DNA of 64,000 nucleotides from SHAN690 sp040221375 (lineage in GTDB: Bacteria; Bacteroidota; Bacteroidia; Flavobacteriales_G; Salibacteraceae), in the NCBI GenBank assembly GCA_040221375.1, contig JAVKEP010000110.1, positions 80,331 to 144,330 on the forward strand, written 5' to 3'. Position numbers and translations under genes: made by a program. The notes under the pieces are model-generated. The model did not search any database. It was not told the DNA's origin and worked only from the letters and a program-made list of their open reading frames with translations. Positions 40,794 to 53,100 of this stretch are shown one piece after another (the first letter of the stretch is position 1; the number at the start of each line of letters is the position of its first letter).

Positions 40794-41971
40794 GGCTTCT
40801 CAAGCTTTACCTCGGTATGTTAATCCTTGTTCCGTGTATAGGGAGGGCACAACAGGGCAAAACCATTTCAGACCTCTTCCAATTGAGGGGGTATGTAAAA
40901 AACATGCAAAGCTTTCAAATGGCCGATCTCAACTATGTCTCGCACAATAACCTCATCCACAACAGACTGAATTTCAGGGTCTATCCATCTTCACAATGGA
41001 GCCTTGGACTTGAAATTCGGAATCGACTTTTTACTGGCGATCAAGTGCATTATAATCCAGCTTTTGCCCGCAGTGTGGATACTGATATGGGACTGATAGA
41101 CTTGAGCTGGCTTTGGTTGAACCAAGGGGGTATCGCGGCCCTAACTCAGGTGGATCGAGGATGGGTGAAGTGGGCGAACAAGCAGTGGGAGGTTACGCTG
41201 GGCCGTCAGCGCATCAATTGGGGCTTGAACGCTTTCTGGAACTCGAATGACCTGTTCAATACCTTCAACTTGGTAGATTTCGATTACGAAGAAAGACCGG
41301 GCTCTGATGCGGTCCGGATACAGCGGTATTTTAAAGATTTTAGCTCATTTGAAGTCGCCCTTGCACCTTCACTCAACGACTCTTCATGGGTTGGCGCAGG
41401 AATGTATCGGTTCAACAAATGGACCTATGATTTTCAGTTGATAGCAGGCTGGTGGAACGAAGATGTGGCCTTAGGCGCGGGTTGGGCTGGAAACCTGGGA
41501 ACCGCAAGCTTCAAAGGTGAGGCAACCTATTTTCACCCTCAAGAAGATTGGGACGATACGCTAGGTGCAATCAGCGCGTCGATCTCTGTGGATTATGTCT
41601 TTTCAGGTAACCTTTACGTGATGGGAGGTGTTTTAGTCAATTCGCTCGGTGCGGATAGCACCCTCAATTTTGCGGCTTTGGCGAATTCAGCCATCGTGAG
41701 TACAACTCCGCCGAGCGCGAAAAATTTGATGCCGGCTAAATATTCGTTGCTGCTTTCTGTTTCGCGTCCGATTACACCGCTCATTTCGACCTCGCTTGTC
41801 GGAATTTATTCGCCGGGCGTGAACCTACTCTTTGTCATGCCTTCTCTCTCCGTGGCCGTTGCAAGCAATTGGGATTTCTCTGTATTTGCTCAAACTAGCA
41901 TGCTCGATAACGGAAAATCATTCCGCAACTATGGAACATCGGTTTTTGCACGACTAAAATGGGGGTTTTGA
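40790..41971 (+). CDS. Outer-membrane beta-barrel protein of the ABC export operon
   Basis: 393 residues. Signal peptide to about residue 20 (GRAQQ). The rest is alternating beta-strands of porin type: NRLNFRVYPSSQWSLGLEIR, WEVTLGRQRINWGLNAFW, FEVALAPSLND, and a C-terminal strand ending ARLKWGF with terminal Phe. The segment GRQRINWG and its position resemble DUF1302-like barrels found with lipid or lipoprotein transport systems, but I cannot fix the family. It overlaps the ATPase gene by ATGA and ends the operon. It could provide the exit or insertion site at the outer membrane. Its 3' end is 18 bp from a convergent gene. Confidence 0.85.
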   Translation: MRLLKLYLGMLILVPCIGRAQQGKTISDLFQLRGYVKNMQSFQMADLNYVSHNNLIHNRLNFRVYPSSQWSLGLEIRNRLFTGDQVHYNPAFARSVDTDMGLIDLSWLWLNQGGIAALTQVDRGWVKWANKQWEVTLGRQRINWGLNAFWNSNDLFNTFNLVDFDYEERPGSDAVRIQRYFKDFSSFEVALAPSLNDSSWVGAGMYRFNKWTYDFQLIAGWWNEDVALGAGWAGNLGTASFKGEATYFHPQEDWDDTLGAISASISVDYVFSGNLYVMGGVLVNSLGADSTLNFAALANSAIVSTTPPSAKNLMPAKYSLLLSVSRPITPLISTSLVGIYSPGVNLLFVMPSLSVAVASNWDFSVFAQTSMLDNGKSFRNYGTSVFARLKWGF

Positions 41972-41989
41972 GAGCGATGCTGATGCAGT

Positions 41990-44008
41990 TCAATCAATGA
42001 GCTGGATCTCAACTCGTCTGTTTCGTTCTCGCCCTTGTTCATTCGCATTGGAACTAGCGGGATCAGTACTTCCTTTCCCATACCAAATCAATTGCGATCT
42101 TGATACGCCTTGATTGCGCAAGTAGCGATAGGCTTCCCAAGCCCGCTCATTTGAAATTTTAAAATTCACTGTCCAGTCCCCGCTTTCGTCCGTATGCCCG
42201 ACGATTACAGCTTTTTTATTCACATCATTCCTGAGCTGTTCAGCAGCCTTGTCTAAAACCGCCCGGCTTTCGCGGGTGATGCTCCTGCTACTCTTGCTGA
42301 AATACAAGGTGCCTGAATTGGTGAAGGATATGACTTCCGCCTCCATGGTGGAGGAAAGCCAATTTTGCACGAGCGATATCAGGCTGTCTTTGTCATCATC
42401 ATGTAGCCGTTCCATATCAATATGAGCGACATTGAGCGGGTCAAATTCAGGTTCTTCATCCAGCGTTTCTTCTTCTGGAGCCTCTTCGCCAAGTTCGCTT
42501 AAATCGATTTCTTCGACCGGTTCATCGCCGGTATCGAATTCATCCAGAATTGAAAGGTCCAACACCTCTACTTCGGTTTGTACCTCTTTTTCAACCTCCA
42601 AGATTTCAGCCACTTCCATTTCTTGGGTCAAGGTGACAACCTCGGTTCCTATTTCAAGGTTTTCGAACTCAAAACCTCCGCCGGTTACCGCGTAGACTTC
42701 AAGGCTTTTGTCGGTGGATGATTTAGAATAATAGCGCTTGCCTCCGCCGCCGATGTAGTAGTATAAGTCGTTTTCGGTTGTATTGATAGGATAACCCATG
42801 TTCTTAGGATTTCCCCAAGAGCCGTCCGGTTGTTTTTCAGAATAGTATATGTCGTATCCTCCCATGCCCTGACCTAGGTAACCGTTTGAGCTCCAAAACA
42901 GCGTATTGCCTGTAGGATGGATGAAAACACTCATTTCGTTATGCTCAGTGTTGATCTTGCTTCCAAGGTTTTCGGGACGGTCCCATTTGCCGTTCGATTT
43001 CTTTTTGACCATGTAGATATCCGCTGCCCCTTGTCCATCTTCTCGGTCGCTTACGAAGTACGCTTCGCTGCCATCTTCAGAGATGGAAAAAGACGATTCA
43101 TTCGCTTTGCTGTTGACCTTAGCGTCAAATTCCTTCGGTTTTCTCCAAACGCCACCTTCAAACTCCGTCACGTAAATGTTTTGGTCGCCTTCTTTATCTG
43201 ACCGGAAGTATAGCTTGAGTCCATCCTTCGAAATCGCAAGGGGCACCTCGTTTGCCTTACCGCTGAGCGGAAAAAGGGAAACATCTACCCAAGCATTCCC
43301 TTTGCGGCTCGCCACGTAGATATCTTGATTGTACTGACCGTAGACCTTGTCTGCTTGGTCTTCATTGCTTTTGTCTGCTCTTAGCCTTCGAGATGCGAAA
43401 AACAGCAAGTTGTCGTCCAACGTGGCTACGGGATGCGTCTCCGCAAAAGCCGAATTGACGTCATCTCCGGCCGCTTCGAAGGTGACATCGCGCAATGACT
43501 TTTTCATCCGCTTGGCATTGATGCAATACAAAATGTGTCGATCAGTATTGATGGGAGTTTCGTCCTTAAAATGGCTTTGGTACACGATGAAATTTTCGAG
43601 GGCGCTGTCCGGTTCGTCATTGCTCAAGTAGGCTTCACCGAGAAAAAACAGCACGTCAAGCGGAGCCGATTGTTCGTCAGGAGAATAGAAACGGTAATCA
43701 TCGGTCATTGAGCGCGTGGCTTTCTTGAAGGAAGATAAGGCTTCAGGATTGTGGTCAAGGGCATTTCGATAACAGAGTCCGAGCTTGAAATGCGCGTTGG
43801 CATTTTCAGGTTGAAGTTCGCAGACTTCTTTCCAAACTTTAATGGCACTGCTAAAATTTCCACGGCCCAACAGCTGATTTCCGACGGCGATAAGATCAGC
43901 CCCATCTGCTTGTTCAGCGACCGTAGCGTTCCCACTCTCTTGGGCCTGAAAAAGATTCCAAACCCCAGAGTTAAAAAGTATGACCGCTAGAAAAACGCGC
44001 AGGTTCAT
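41990..44008 (-). CDS. OmpA family protein with TPR and PD40 propeller repeats
   Basis: 672 residues. Signal peptide (about 1-22). TPR-like helices (about 40-165, with NANAHFKLGLCYRNAL). A PD40/WD40-like propeller (about 180-450) with repeated W.P...G...N cores (SKDGLKLYFRSDKEGDQNIYV, GSEAYFVSDREDGQGAADIY). An acidic Glu-rich linker (about 455-530) and a C-terminal OmpA peptidoglycan-binding domain (about 555-672, KISNERAWEAYRYLRNQG and GRERNRRVEIQLID). This order is known in Bacteroidota in envelope proteins linked to T9SS, often with PorP/SprF partners; a PorP is encoded at 58989. Divergent from the giant surface protein gene. Confidence 0.93.
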   Translation of the reverse strand: MNLRVFLAVILFNSGVWNLFQAQESGNATVAEQADGADLIAVGNQLLGRGNFSSAIKVWKEVCELQPENANAHFKLGLCYRNALDHNPEALSSFKKATRSMTDDYRFYSPDEQSAPLDVLFFLGEAYLSNDEPDSALENFIVYQSHFKDETPINTDRHILYCINAKRMKKSLRDVTFEAAGDDVNSAFAETHPVATLDDNLLFFASRRLRADKSNEDQADKVYGQYNQDIYVASRKGNAWVDVSLFPLSGKANEVPLAISKDGLKLYFRSDKEGDQNIYVTEFEGGVWRKPKEFDAKVNSKANESSFSISEDGSEAYFVSDREDGQGAADIYMVKKKSNGKWDRPENLGSKINTEHNEMSVFIHPTGNTLFWSSNGYLGQGMGGYDIYYSEKQPDGSWGNPKNMGYPINTTENDLYYYIGGGGKRYYSKSSTDKSLEVYAVTGGGFEFENLEIGTEVVTLTQEMEVAEILEVEKEVQTEVEVLDLSILDEFDTGDEPVEEIDLSELGEEAPEEETLDEEPEFDPLNVAHIDMERLHDDDKDSLISLVQNWLSSTMEAEVISFTNSGTLYFSKSSRSITRESRAVLDKAAEQLRNDVNKKAVIVGHTDESGDWTVNFKISNERAWEAYRYLRNQGVSRSQLIWYGKGSTDPASSNANEQGRERNRRVEIQLID

Positions 44009-44024
44009 TCGAATGGGTTTCCAA

Positions 44025-44032
44025 CAAATTTA
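44025..44032 (-). promoter_or_regulatory. Bacteroidota -7 box (TAaaTTTG) of the OmpA/PD40 gene
   Basis: A perfect TAnnTTTG on the minus strand, ending 16 bp before the ATG at 44008. No clear -33 TTG at normal spacing. Confidence 0.6.
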
Positions 44033-44154
44033 GAAGAGAAGGGCAGATAGCGGGTATAATCACACGGGTTTATACCTTGAATGAGGTAATAAGAAAACAT
44101 ATTTTTCTCTAGGCTATGGCCCTGATAATAAGTAACTTTCGCAGACTAACCGCT

Positions 44155-47100
44155 ATGAAACTGCTTTTCAACCACCTCCGATTCATGGTCGCGGCTTCTT
44201 TTTGGCTGCTATCCACATGCGTTATGGCGCAGCCCGTCGTAGGCTTTTCAGCAGTTACCTTGCAAGATTCTGCGCTTTGCGGAGACTCGGTTACCCTGCC
44301 CTTAACGATCTACAACACGGGGACTTCTCAGTTGGACATTTGGCTGAGCGATGGATACCATCGGCACGATACGATGTACGCCTCCAATATCTCTTCTGAC
44401 CAGATTCGAAAAATCAACCTCGACACCTTCGGTTTCATGGCCAATACGGGCGTTGGTAAAGACTACAATTGGTCTTTAAAATTAACGCCGGATGGGTCAG
44501 AGCTATGGGCGGGTGACAATTGGTGGGATTCGGTTTTCATCTTCAATACGAGCGATATGTCTCCGGCCGGAGCGATTAGGACGGGCGACGGCGCCGATGG
44601 AATTGCCTTTACCCCGGATGGCTTGTTGGCGGTTGTCTGCAACCGATGGACAGACAGCATCAGTCTTGTGGATGTCACCACCCAAACGGTGATCAATACC
44701 CTTTATTTGGATTATCCAATGGATGCGGCGGTTACGTCAGATGGGCAGTACGCGATTGTAGTTGCGGCAGGAGCTACGAACGGCAATGTAAAGGTTCGAC
44801 TCTCCGATTTTACGATCGTAGAAGAGATCATAACCAACTCCGCTGGAGATGCGCAAGTGGTGCTTTCACCCGATGACCGTTACGCGGTTGTGGGAAGGCC
44901 CTGGGACAATGAGATTGCGGTGATTGACGTAGAGTCGTTCACAGAAGTGGCTACGTTTACAGGGGTGGTAAACCCCATTGGAAACGACGTAACGCCGGAT
45001 GGGAAGTACGTCTATTTCGTGGATCGTACGACGGGATTCATGAGGCGGATAAACTTGGAGAGCATGACCATGACTTCCATCACCATGCCCCAAGTGAGCA
45101 ATGCTCGTGATTTACAGATCGACCAGTTTGGGCAATACCTCTACATGTCGGCGACCAATGGATATGTATACAAAGTAGATCTCCAAACAGAGACGGTAAT
45201 CGACACCCTCTTTGATCCAGGATCGTTTCGAGGGCTTGAAATATTGAGGTCTCGTGTCGCATGGGCTTCGCAAGACACGCATCATCTCAGCATTGCAGCA
45301 GGAGACAGCGCAGTTGTGTACGTCACTTTTTCAGCGACAGGCCTGAACGGAGGGGTGTATACCGGAAGCCTTTTTACTTTTTCGAACGATCTGTCTTCTG
45401 TTTACGATACCATAGCCCTTCAGTTTGAGGTGATTGGCGTCCCACAATTTTTAGTCTCACAAACCTGTGTAAATTTCGATACGGTCTTTCAATACGGCAC
45501 CAACACTTCTTCGTTAACCCTTTACAACCCAGGATGCGACACCCTCGCCATTACCGATGTGACTTCAAACCTGAGTGAATACACATTTTCGTTTACGTCG
45601 TCGCTCATTCCGCCGGGAGATTCGATCACCCTCGACGTGACGTTTTCGACAACGGGCTTGGGTAGCTTTCCTGGTAGCATGACCATCGAAACAGCAGTTG
45701 GCGATTCCGTCCTTTGTTTGACTGCTATAAGCATAGCTGGTCCTGAATTGTCTTTTTCGCCGCAGGTGATCAATGCCGTTTCAAATTCCTGTAACGACAC
45801 GTTGAATTATACTATTGATGTACACAACATCGGTGCACAGGCGCTCATTGGAACCATTGGGTTTTCGGCGGTGAATGAACCTACGCTCCAGGAAGCCTTG
45901 GATAGCTTGACCGCTAGCTATACAACTGTCACTGCGAACATTCCGACGAGTTATGCATTTTCCGATGGCTTTACAGGCACCAACATCGGCGATGGTGGAG
46001 GAGATATGTACGACGGTGGAAACTATCTGAGCACCAATCTGGGCGGAAACTTGAATTATTCTAACAATGCCATCGCTACGAGTGGATTTCTAGGGACTGG
46101 AGGAACCTATTTTACGTTCAAAGGAACCGGGCTTTTTGTGTTTGCAGCAGATATAAACGCAGTCTCCGATTTTCAAATCAATGGAAATTTAGGTGCAGAC
46201 GGCTCGGGTAGTTCCGATACCAGCCGGATTTCTTATAGCCTTGGAAACTATGATTTTACCGGCTACATAAAGCGCGTCTATGCAGCTGGCGACCCTTCTG
46301 TGAACCACATCATCGTCATTCCTAAAACGAGTGGAGTAGGTCACTATGCCGCTACAAACACCAATGACGATTACCATGAAATTGATGGTTTAACGTCGGT
46401 TACTCGTATCTATCATCTTCTCTATGCAGGAACCAGTGGAGCGTACATCAACGACGCCGACGCATTTCTGATCATGTCGTCCTTCATTGATCTTTTGTAC
46501 GGCGGAAGCGATTTCATTTCGGTAGATACCGCGAACATAAATCTTGCAGCCGGTGATAGTACCCAGCTCAATGTTCAATTGCGAACGAATAAGCTTTTGC
46601 AAGGGTCGTACACCGAATACATCTACTTGAACACCAATGATCCGCTCACTCCCCAAGATTCGATTGAGGTGAACCTGGTTTTCGATGGACAAGCTGAGCT
46701 GGTTGCGGAGGATACCTGTCTTTTTATGGATTCGGTCTTTCAATTTGGTTCGGTATCCGACTCGTTTTGGATCGTGAATACGGGATGCGATACCCTCATC
46801 ATCGACTCGATCGTTGTCTCTAACAGTGAGTTTGTCGTGCAATACGATACCAGTTGGCTGTTCCCTGGTGATACACAGTTTCTCTATGTGACATTTTCAC
46901 CTGACTCGGCTGGATTGTACAGCGAACAATTCACCATCTACTCTGATTTGAATGATACGAGCTTTTGTGTTACTGCCATGGCGTTACTTCCTCCGAGCAT
47001 GGTTGTTTCGCCCTTGGTCATTGACACGGTGTTGATCGGATGTGCAGATACGTTGATCATTCCAGTTCAAATTCAGAACGCTGGCTCGTCGAGTCTGTTC

Positions 47101-50100
47101 TATTCAAGCGTGGAAAGCAGCCTCACTGCTGACATGTCGTTGGCTTCGGTTTTGACACGACTTTCAGGAAATTCAACACCGGTATCGAACGCGATTCCAA
47201 ATCGTTTTGACTTTTCGGATGGGATAACGGGGATCTACATAGTGGATGGGGGTTCGGACATGTACGATTTTGGCAACTACTTGTACTCGAGCTCAGGGGG
47301 GTACATTCCATACAGCAACAACGCCCTAGTCTCAAGCACGTATTTTGGAACATCAGGTCAGTACTTCACGCATAAAGGAACGGGCCTTTTCGCATTGGCA
47401 GCTGACATTGACAACCTGAGTTATTTTAGGATATCGGGTGGTACGGGGCATGACGGTGGAGGAGTGGTCGACACGCTGGACATGTTGATTCAAAAGAACG
47501 GCATCACCTACCGAGCCTTGATCAAGCGCGTATACGGGGAAACCGAACCGTCCGTGAACCATATTTTTCTCTTGGAAGATAATGGCAGTGCATACGACGT
47601 TATTTCAACTGCGTCGAACAGTGACCTTCATTACCTCTATAGTTTGAACGGCGTAAATCGGCTTTACTATTTAGCATTTGGCTCAACAAACGGCGGATTC
47701 ATTTCTCGGAATCAAATGCAGATAATCATCGATCAATTTTTAAACGTGATTCATGGAGATGAAAGCTGGATGAGCATCGCCAACCCCATTGACACGGTAG
47801 CTGGAAGCAGTGCTTTGAATACCTCCATCATGCTTACGTCTACTGGACTGGTACAGGGTACTTACAACGGATATTTCGCCATCAACGCTAACGACCCCCT
47901 CAATCCAACTGACACAATCACCGTGACTTTTGAGCTCATCGGAGCGGCAATTCCTGAGTACGACAGCGCGTGCATTGGATTTGATACCACCTTGCAATTC
48001 GGCACCTACATCGACACGTTCACAGTCGTGAACAGCGGGTGCGATACATTGAATTTGAATGCCAGCCTGACGAATTCGGGTGAGTACGCAATTGATACGA
48101 ATTTCTTGTCGATTCTGCCAGGCGATACCGATACCATCATCGTAACATTCACGCCACTGTCTACCGGCGCGTACTTGGATACTTTGGTGATCACTTCCAA
48201 CGGCGGAGATACGTCCATATGCCTTTCCTCGTTCGCCTTGCCTCCTCCAACCATTGCAATTTCACCGTCATTGATCGACACCATTATTTATGGATGCGAC
48301 GATACGTTATTAGTGCCGGTCACCATCCATAATACAGGAGCCTCAGACCTCACGTTCAGCGTGAGCGGAGGAAGCGACAATTCATTGGAAGAAGTGTTGC
48401 TGCGTTTCAACTCAGGTTTCGCTAACGTCACATCACAGATTCCCAGCCCATATGCGTTTTCAGATGGGATTACCGGCTTCTCGATAAGCGATGGAGGTGG
48501 TGATATGTACGACGGAGGAAACTACCTCTACACAAATTTTGGTGGAAGCCTTGCGTATTCGGATGATGCAATTGTTTCCAATACGCTCCTTGGAACGACA
48601 GGACGGTACTTTACTCGAAAAGTGAACCAGATGTTCATTTTCGCGGCCGACTTGGATGGCGTCACAGCCTTCAATACCGATGGAAATCTAGGTGCCGATG
48701 GGAGCGGAAATTATGATTTGTCTACGGTGAGTTACACCCTGTACGGAACCAACTACACTGGGTTCATCCGAAGGGTATATAATGCTGGAGACCCCTCGGT
48801 GAACCATCTGATTATCGTCCCCAATGCTGCCGGCGTGTCTCAATCGAGTTCAACTTCTACCAATAGCGATTACCACTTAGTTCAAGGGCTCGTAAATACC
48901 GATCGAATTTACTACCTTCTTTTCGCGCGGACTTCCGGAGGCTACGTGAACAACAGCGATATGCTCGATATCATGAGTACTTTTCTCCAAGAAGTCATAG
49001 GACCGCCCCAAGTCGTATCCATTCCCGTCGGTGATACGGTGGTTCCTGGCGACTCATCGGTGGTCAATATGATCTTGAGTTCAACCGGACTAACTTCAGG
49101 AATTTATAATTCGGTGGCGTATGTGAATTCGAACGATCCGTTGACACCGCTTGACAGCATTACCATAACATTGGAGGTGGTTGGGGAGCCCATCATAGCG
49201 CTTTCCGATTCTTGCATCACTACGGATACGATTTTCCAGTACGCCACCTACACCGACACGGTTACGATTTACAATCGAGGCTGCGATTCGATGCAAGTGG
49301 ATTCCATTTATGCGAGCATCAACCACTATACCTTCATGCCGAATTCGATGGAAATAAGTCCTGGAGATTCGGCACAACTCATCATCAATTATACCCCACT
49401 ACTCGCTGATACGTTTGCTGATACGATATTCATCTTAAACAATGCGTCGGATACGATGATTTGTGTCAATGCGTTGGCCCTTCCTCCACCAGCCATTTCC
49501 ATCGCCCCGGCGAGCATCGATACGGTCATCGTGGGCTGCGATGACACTTTGTATGTCCCGATAACCATCACCAACACAGGGCAGGCAGATCTGGTTTATA
49601 CGAGCTATGTAACGGAGGACAGCGTTCCGAGTCTCGACAGCGTCTTGGCCCGATTGGTCATGAACAGTGAATCCATTTCTCAAGCCATTCCAAACCGGTA
49701 CGACTTTACAGAAGGGGTCACGGGCATTCGCATCATTGACGGTGGAAACGACATGTACAACTTCGGCAACTACCTATACAGTCCAGGGTATGGGTACTTG
49801 AACTATTCAAACAACGTCGTAGCAACAGGAAACTTTTTAGGCACCAATACGAAGTACTTCACCCATAAAGGAAGTGGCTTGTTTGTGATGGCGGGCGACC
49901 TCAACAACTTGTCTTACTTCTATACAACGGGTTCTTCAGGTACAGGTGGAGCTGGATTTACCGATACGGCTTCCTTCCAATTCAGTTTCAATGGCCGCGA
50001 TTACATCGCTTTCGTTCGGAGGATTTGGGGTGCTACCGACCCATCGATCAACCACCTCTGGATCATGGAGTATGATGCAAGTGTGACCCAAAGCCTAAAC

Positions 50101-53100
50101 ACTAACACAGCGAGTGACTATAATTTTATTGGTAATCTATCGAGCGTAGACCGACTGTATTACATCCTCTTCTCTGGACAGAACGGTTCGTACATGAGCG
50201 ACGATGTCATGCGCAGCGTCGCAGAGGATTTCATGATTGCCATCAACGTCGGTAGTGACTGGTTGAGTTTTGGGGTCAAACACGACACCCTTGTTCCAGC
50301 TGAGGATACGGTAACTTACGTGCGGCTGTCTTCAACCGGCATGGAAGCAGGCTTTTATTCAGGCAATGTTTTTTTCGTTTCAAATGACCCGTTGCTGCCG
50401 CTGGACTCGATTTCCATCACGCTGGAAGTGGTGGGTGAAGCAGTTATTGATATCAGTGACTCTTGCTTGGTTATGGATACAACCATCGAGTTGTCTTCTT
50501 CGCAATCGGCCTTCGAAATTTACAATACCGGCTGCGACACGTTGGTTGTGGATAGCGTCGTGTCCTCATCTGGGTTGTTTACGATGAATCCGTCAGACAC
50601 CCTGGTCTACTTGAACGACACCGCGTTTGTCAGCATTGTGTTTTCACCTGTTGATACCGGTTTGTTTGCCGACACGTTGTGGTTTTATTCGAACAGCTTC
50701 GATACCGCTATTTGTGTCAGCGCATACGCACGACCGCGGCCAATCATTGCATTGGATACGGATACTTTATATTTTAATGTGACGGCGTGCTGCGATACGA
50801 CTTCAATTGAGTTTGAAATCCACAATGAAGGACTTGGAAATTTGCATTGGAATGCAGTCGTCGAAACGGGAGTCAGCGACGACTTTGATGGGGGCATCGA
50901 TGCAGCGGTATGGGCGAGCAATACAGGAATCAGTGCGACGAATTGTGGTGCACAATCAGGAGACGCACTGTACTTTACTGATAATACAACACGGATCGCT
51001 GAAACGGTAGACCTTGACGCTTCTGGAGGCGGAAACATCGAATTTTACCTCAAAATAGCCTATTCTTCGGGTGGAACATGTGAAACGGCAGACGGTGGTG
51101 AGAATGTAGTGCTGGAGTATTCAACCAACGGAGGATCCACTTGGACCTTGATCAGCACCTACTTGACTGGCCCTACCTACCAAAATTTCACCTATATCGA
51201 TCAAGCCATTCCTGCTGGAGCGCAGACTTCTTCAACCCGTTTTCGATGGAGGCAAGTTTCTTTCTCTGGATCGTGTTGCGACCACTGGGCGATTGACGAA
51301 CTTGAATTGACAAGTTTGGCAGCTGCCCTTGTCAGCCCCTCGTCAGATACTACCCTTCCTGGAGATTCTACAACGGTCACTGTAGATATCGATGCTTGCG
51401 GTCTTCCAATAGGGACTTATAATCAAGCGATTACGATTTTCTCAGACGACCCGCTGAATCCGGTAATAATCTTGGAACTCGAGTACGTGAAGCCCGACAC
51501 TCCTGCCGCTCCAATCATCAATGATCTAGTCATCTGCGAAGGGGATAGCACCTTGCCTTTCATCGCTGTAGGCGAAAACATCAGATGGTATAGCGATACA
51601 GCATTGACCACCATTGCGCACTTCGGCGATACCTTTAATTCTGGCATCGATTCGGTGGGGGTGTATACCTTCTTTTTAACCCAGACCATCGACAGTTGTG
51701 AGGGCCGCGTTGACACCTTTGTTTTCTCTGTAAATGCTGCCCCAACCCAGCCATTGGCATTGGATACATTTGCTTGCGAATCGGGGACCATTCCCGATTT
51801 ATTTGCCGCGGGGTCCAACATTCGTTGGTATTCCGATACCGGATTGACGATACTCGAGGCGACGGGTCAAACGTTCAGCACTGGGTTGTCGACGCCGGGC
51901 TTTTATACATTCTATGTAACAGATAGCCTGCCGGGTTGCCCCGCCAGCTTTGCCGATACGTCCACCTTGTTCATCGACTCGATTCCTGAAGCCCCAACGT
52001 CGGGCGACACATTGATTTGTTTTGGCGACTCGGTTCCTACGTTAATTGCAACCGGAGATTCCGTGCGATGGTACAGTGATCCAGGCTTGAGCACCTTGCT
52101 CGCAACAGGAAACGCATACACGCCGACCATCGCTGTTGCAGGGGTGTACAATTACTACGTCGTTCAAGTAGATACGTTTACCAAGTGTTTCAGTCCTTAC
52201 ACCGAAGTCACCATTACGGCACAAGCGTCGCCCGGTGCGCCGGTGGTGCAAAACGATACGGCTTGTTTTGGTTCTCCAATTCCCGAACTCATCGCTGCTG
52301 GTACCAACATTTCATGGTACAGCGACTCAAACTTAACGACGCTTGAAGCAACAGGAGACACCTTCAATACAGGGCAATCGGCTATTGGCGTGTTTACTTA
52401 TTATGTAAATCAATCCATTGGAACCTGTGTTGGACCCACGAGTACGGTTTCCTTGGTGATTTCCGCCTTGCCTGTCACTCCGATTGCGCTCGATACTTCC
52501 ATTTGTTTTGGTGAGGCCACCCCAGATCTCACTGCAGATCAAACGGGACTTCGTTGGTACGCAGATACAGGATTGACCTCCCTTTTGTACGCAGGCGACA
52601 CCTTTAGTTCTGGCGCTACCGCGGCTGGAAGTTATCAGTATTATGTGGTGCAACTGAGTGGAGCATGTGAAGGTGATGCGGACACGGCTACGCTGATGAT
52701 ACACGCCAACCCTGTGGCGCCTATTGGAGTGGATACGTTCATCTGCTTTGGCCAAACCACACCTGATCTTACAGCGAACGGTTCGTGGAACCAATGGTAT
52801 TCAGATAGTGGATTGACACTCCTGGTGGATACCGGAGCCAATTACTCAACCGGTCAAACGGCCGTGGGAACTTATTTCTACTATGTCACTGACCTCGATT
52901 CCTTAAGTGGATGTGAGGGTGGGGCAGACACGGTTTCCCTGACCATCAACAATGCCCCAACACAGCCGAATGTTGCCGACACGATGGTTTGTGAACTTGA
53001 CCCCATACCTGACCTCATTGCGAATGGTACCTTTATTCAGTGGTACGCCGACCCAGCCTTAGATTCCCTCCTGTACGTAGGCGATACGTTTAGTACAGGC

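Noticed and set aside
36831..41971. Idea that the operon is a MacAB-type drug efflux pump
   Set aside because: There is no MacA-type membrane-fusion protein or TolC; instead a LolA-like carrier and two separate permeases are present.
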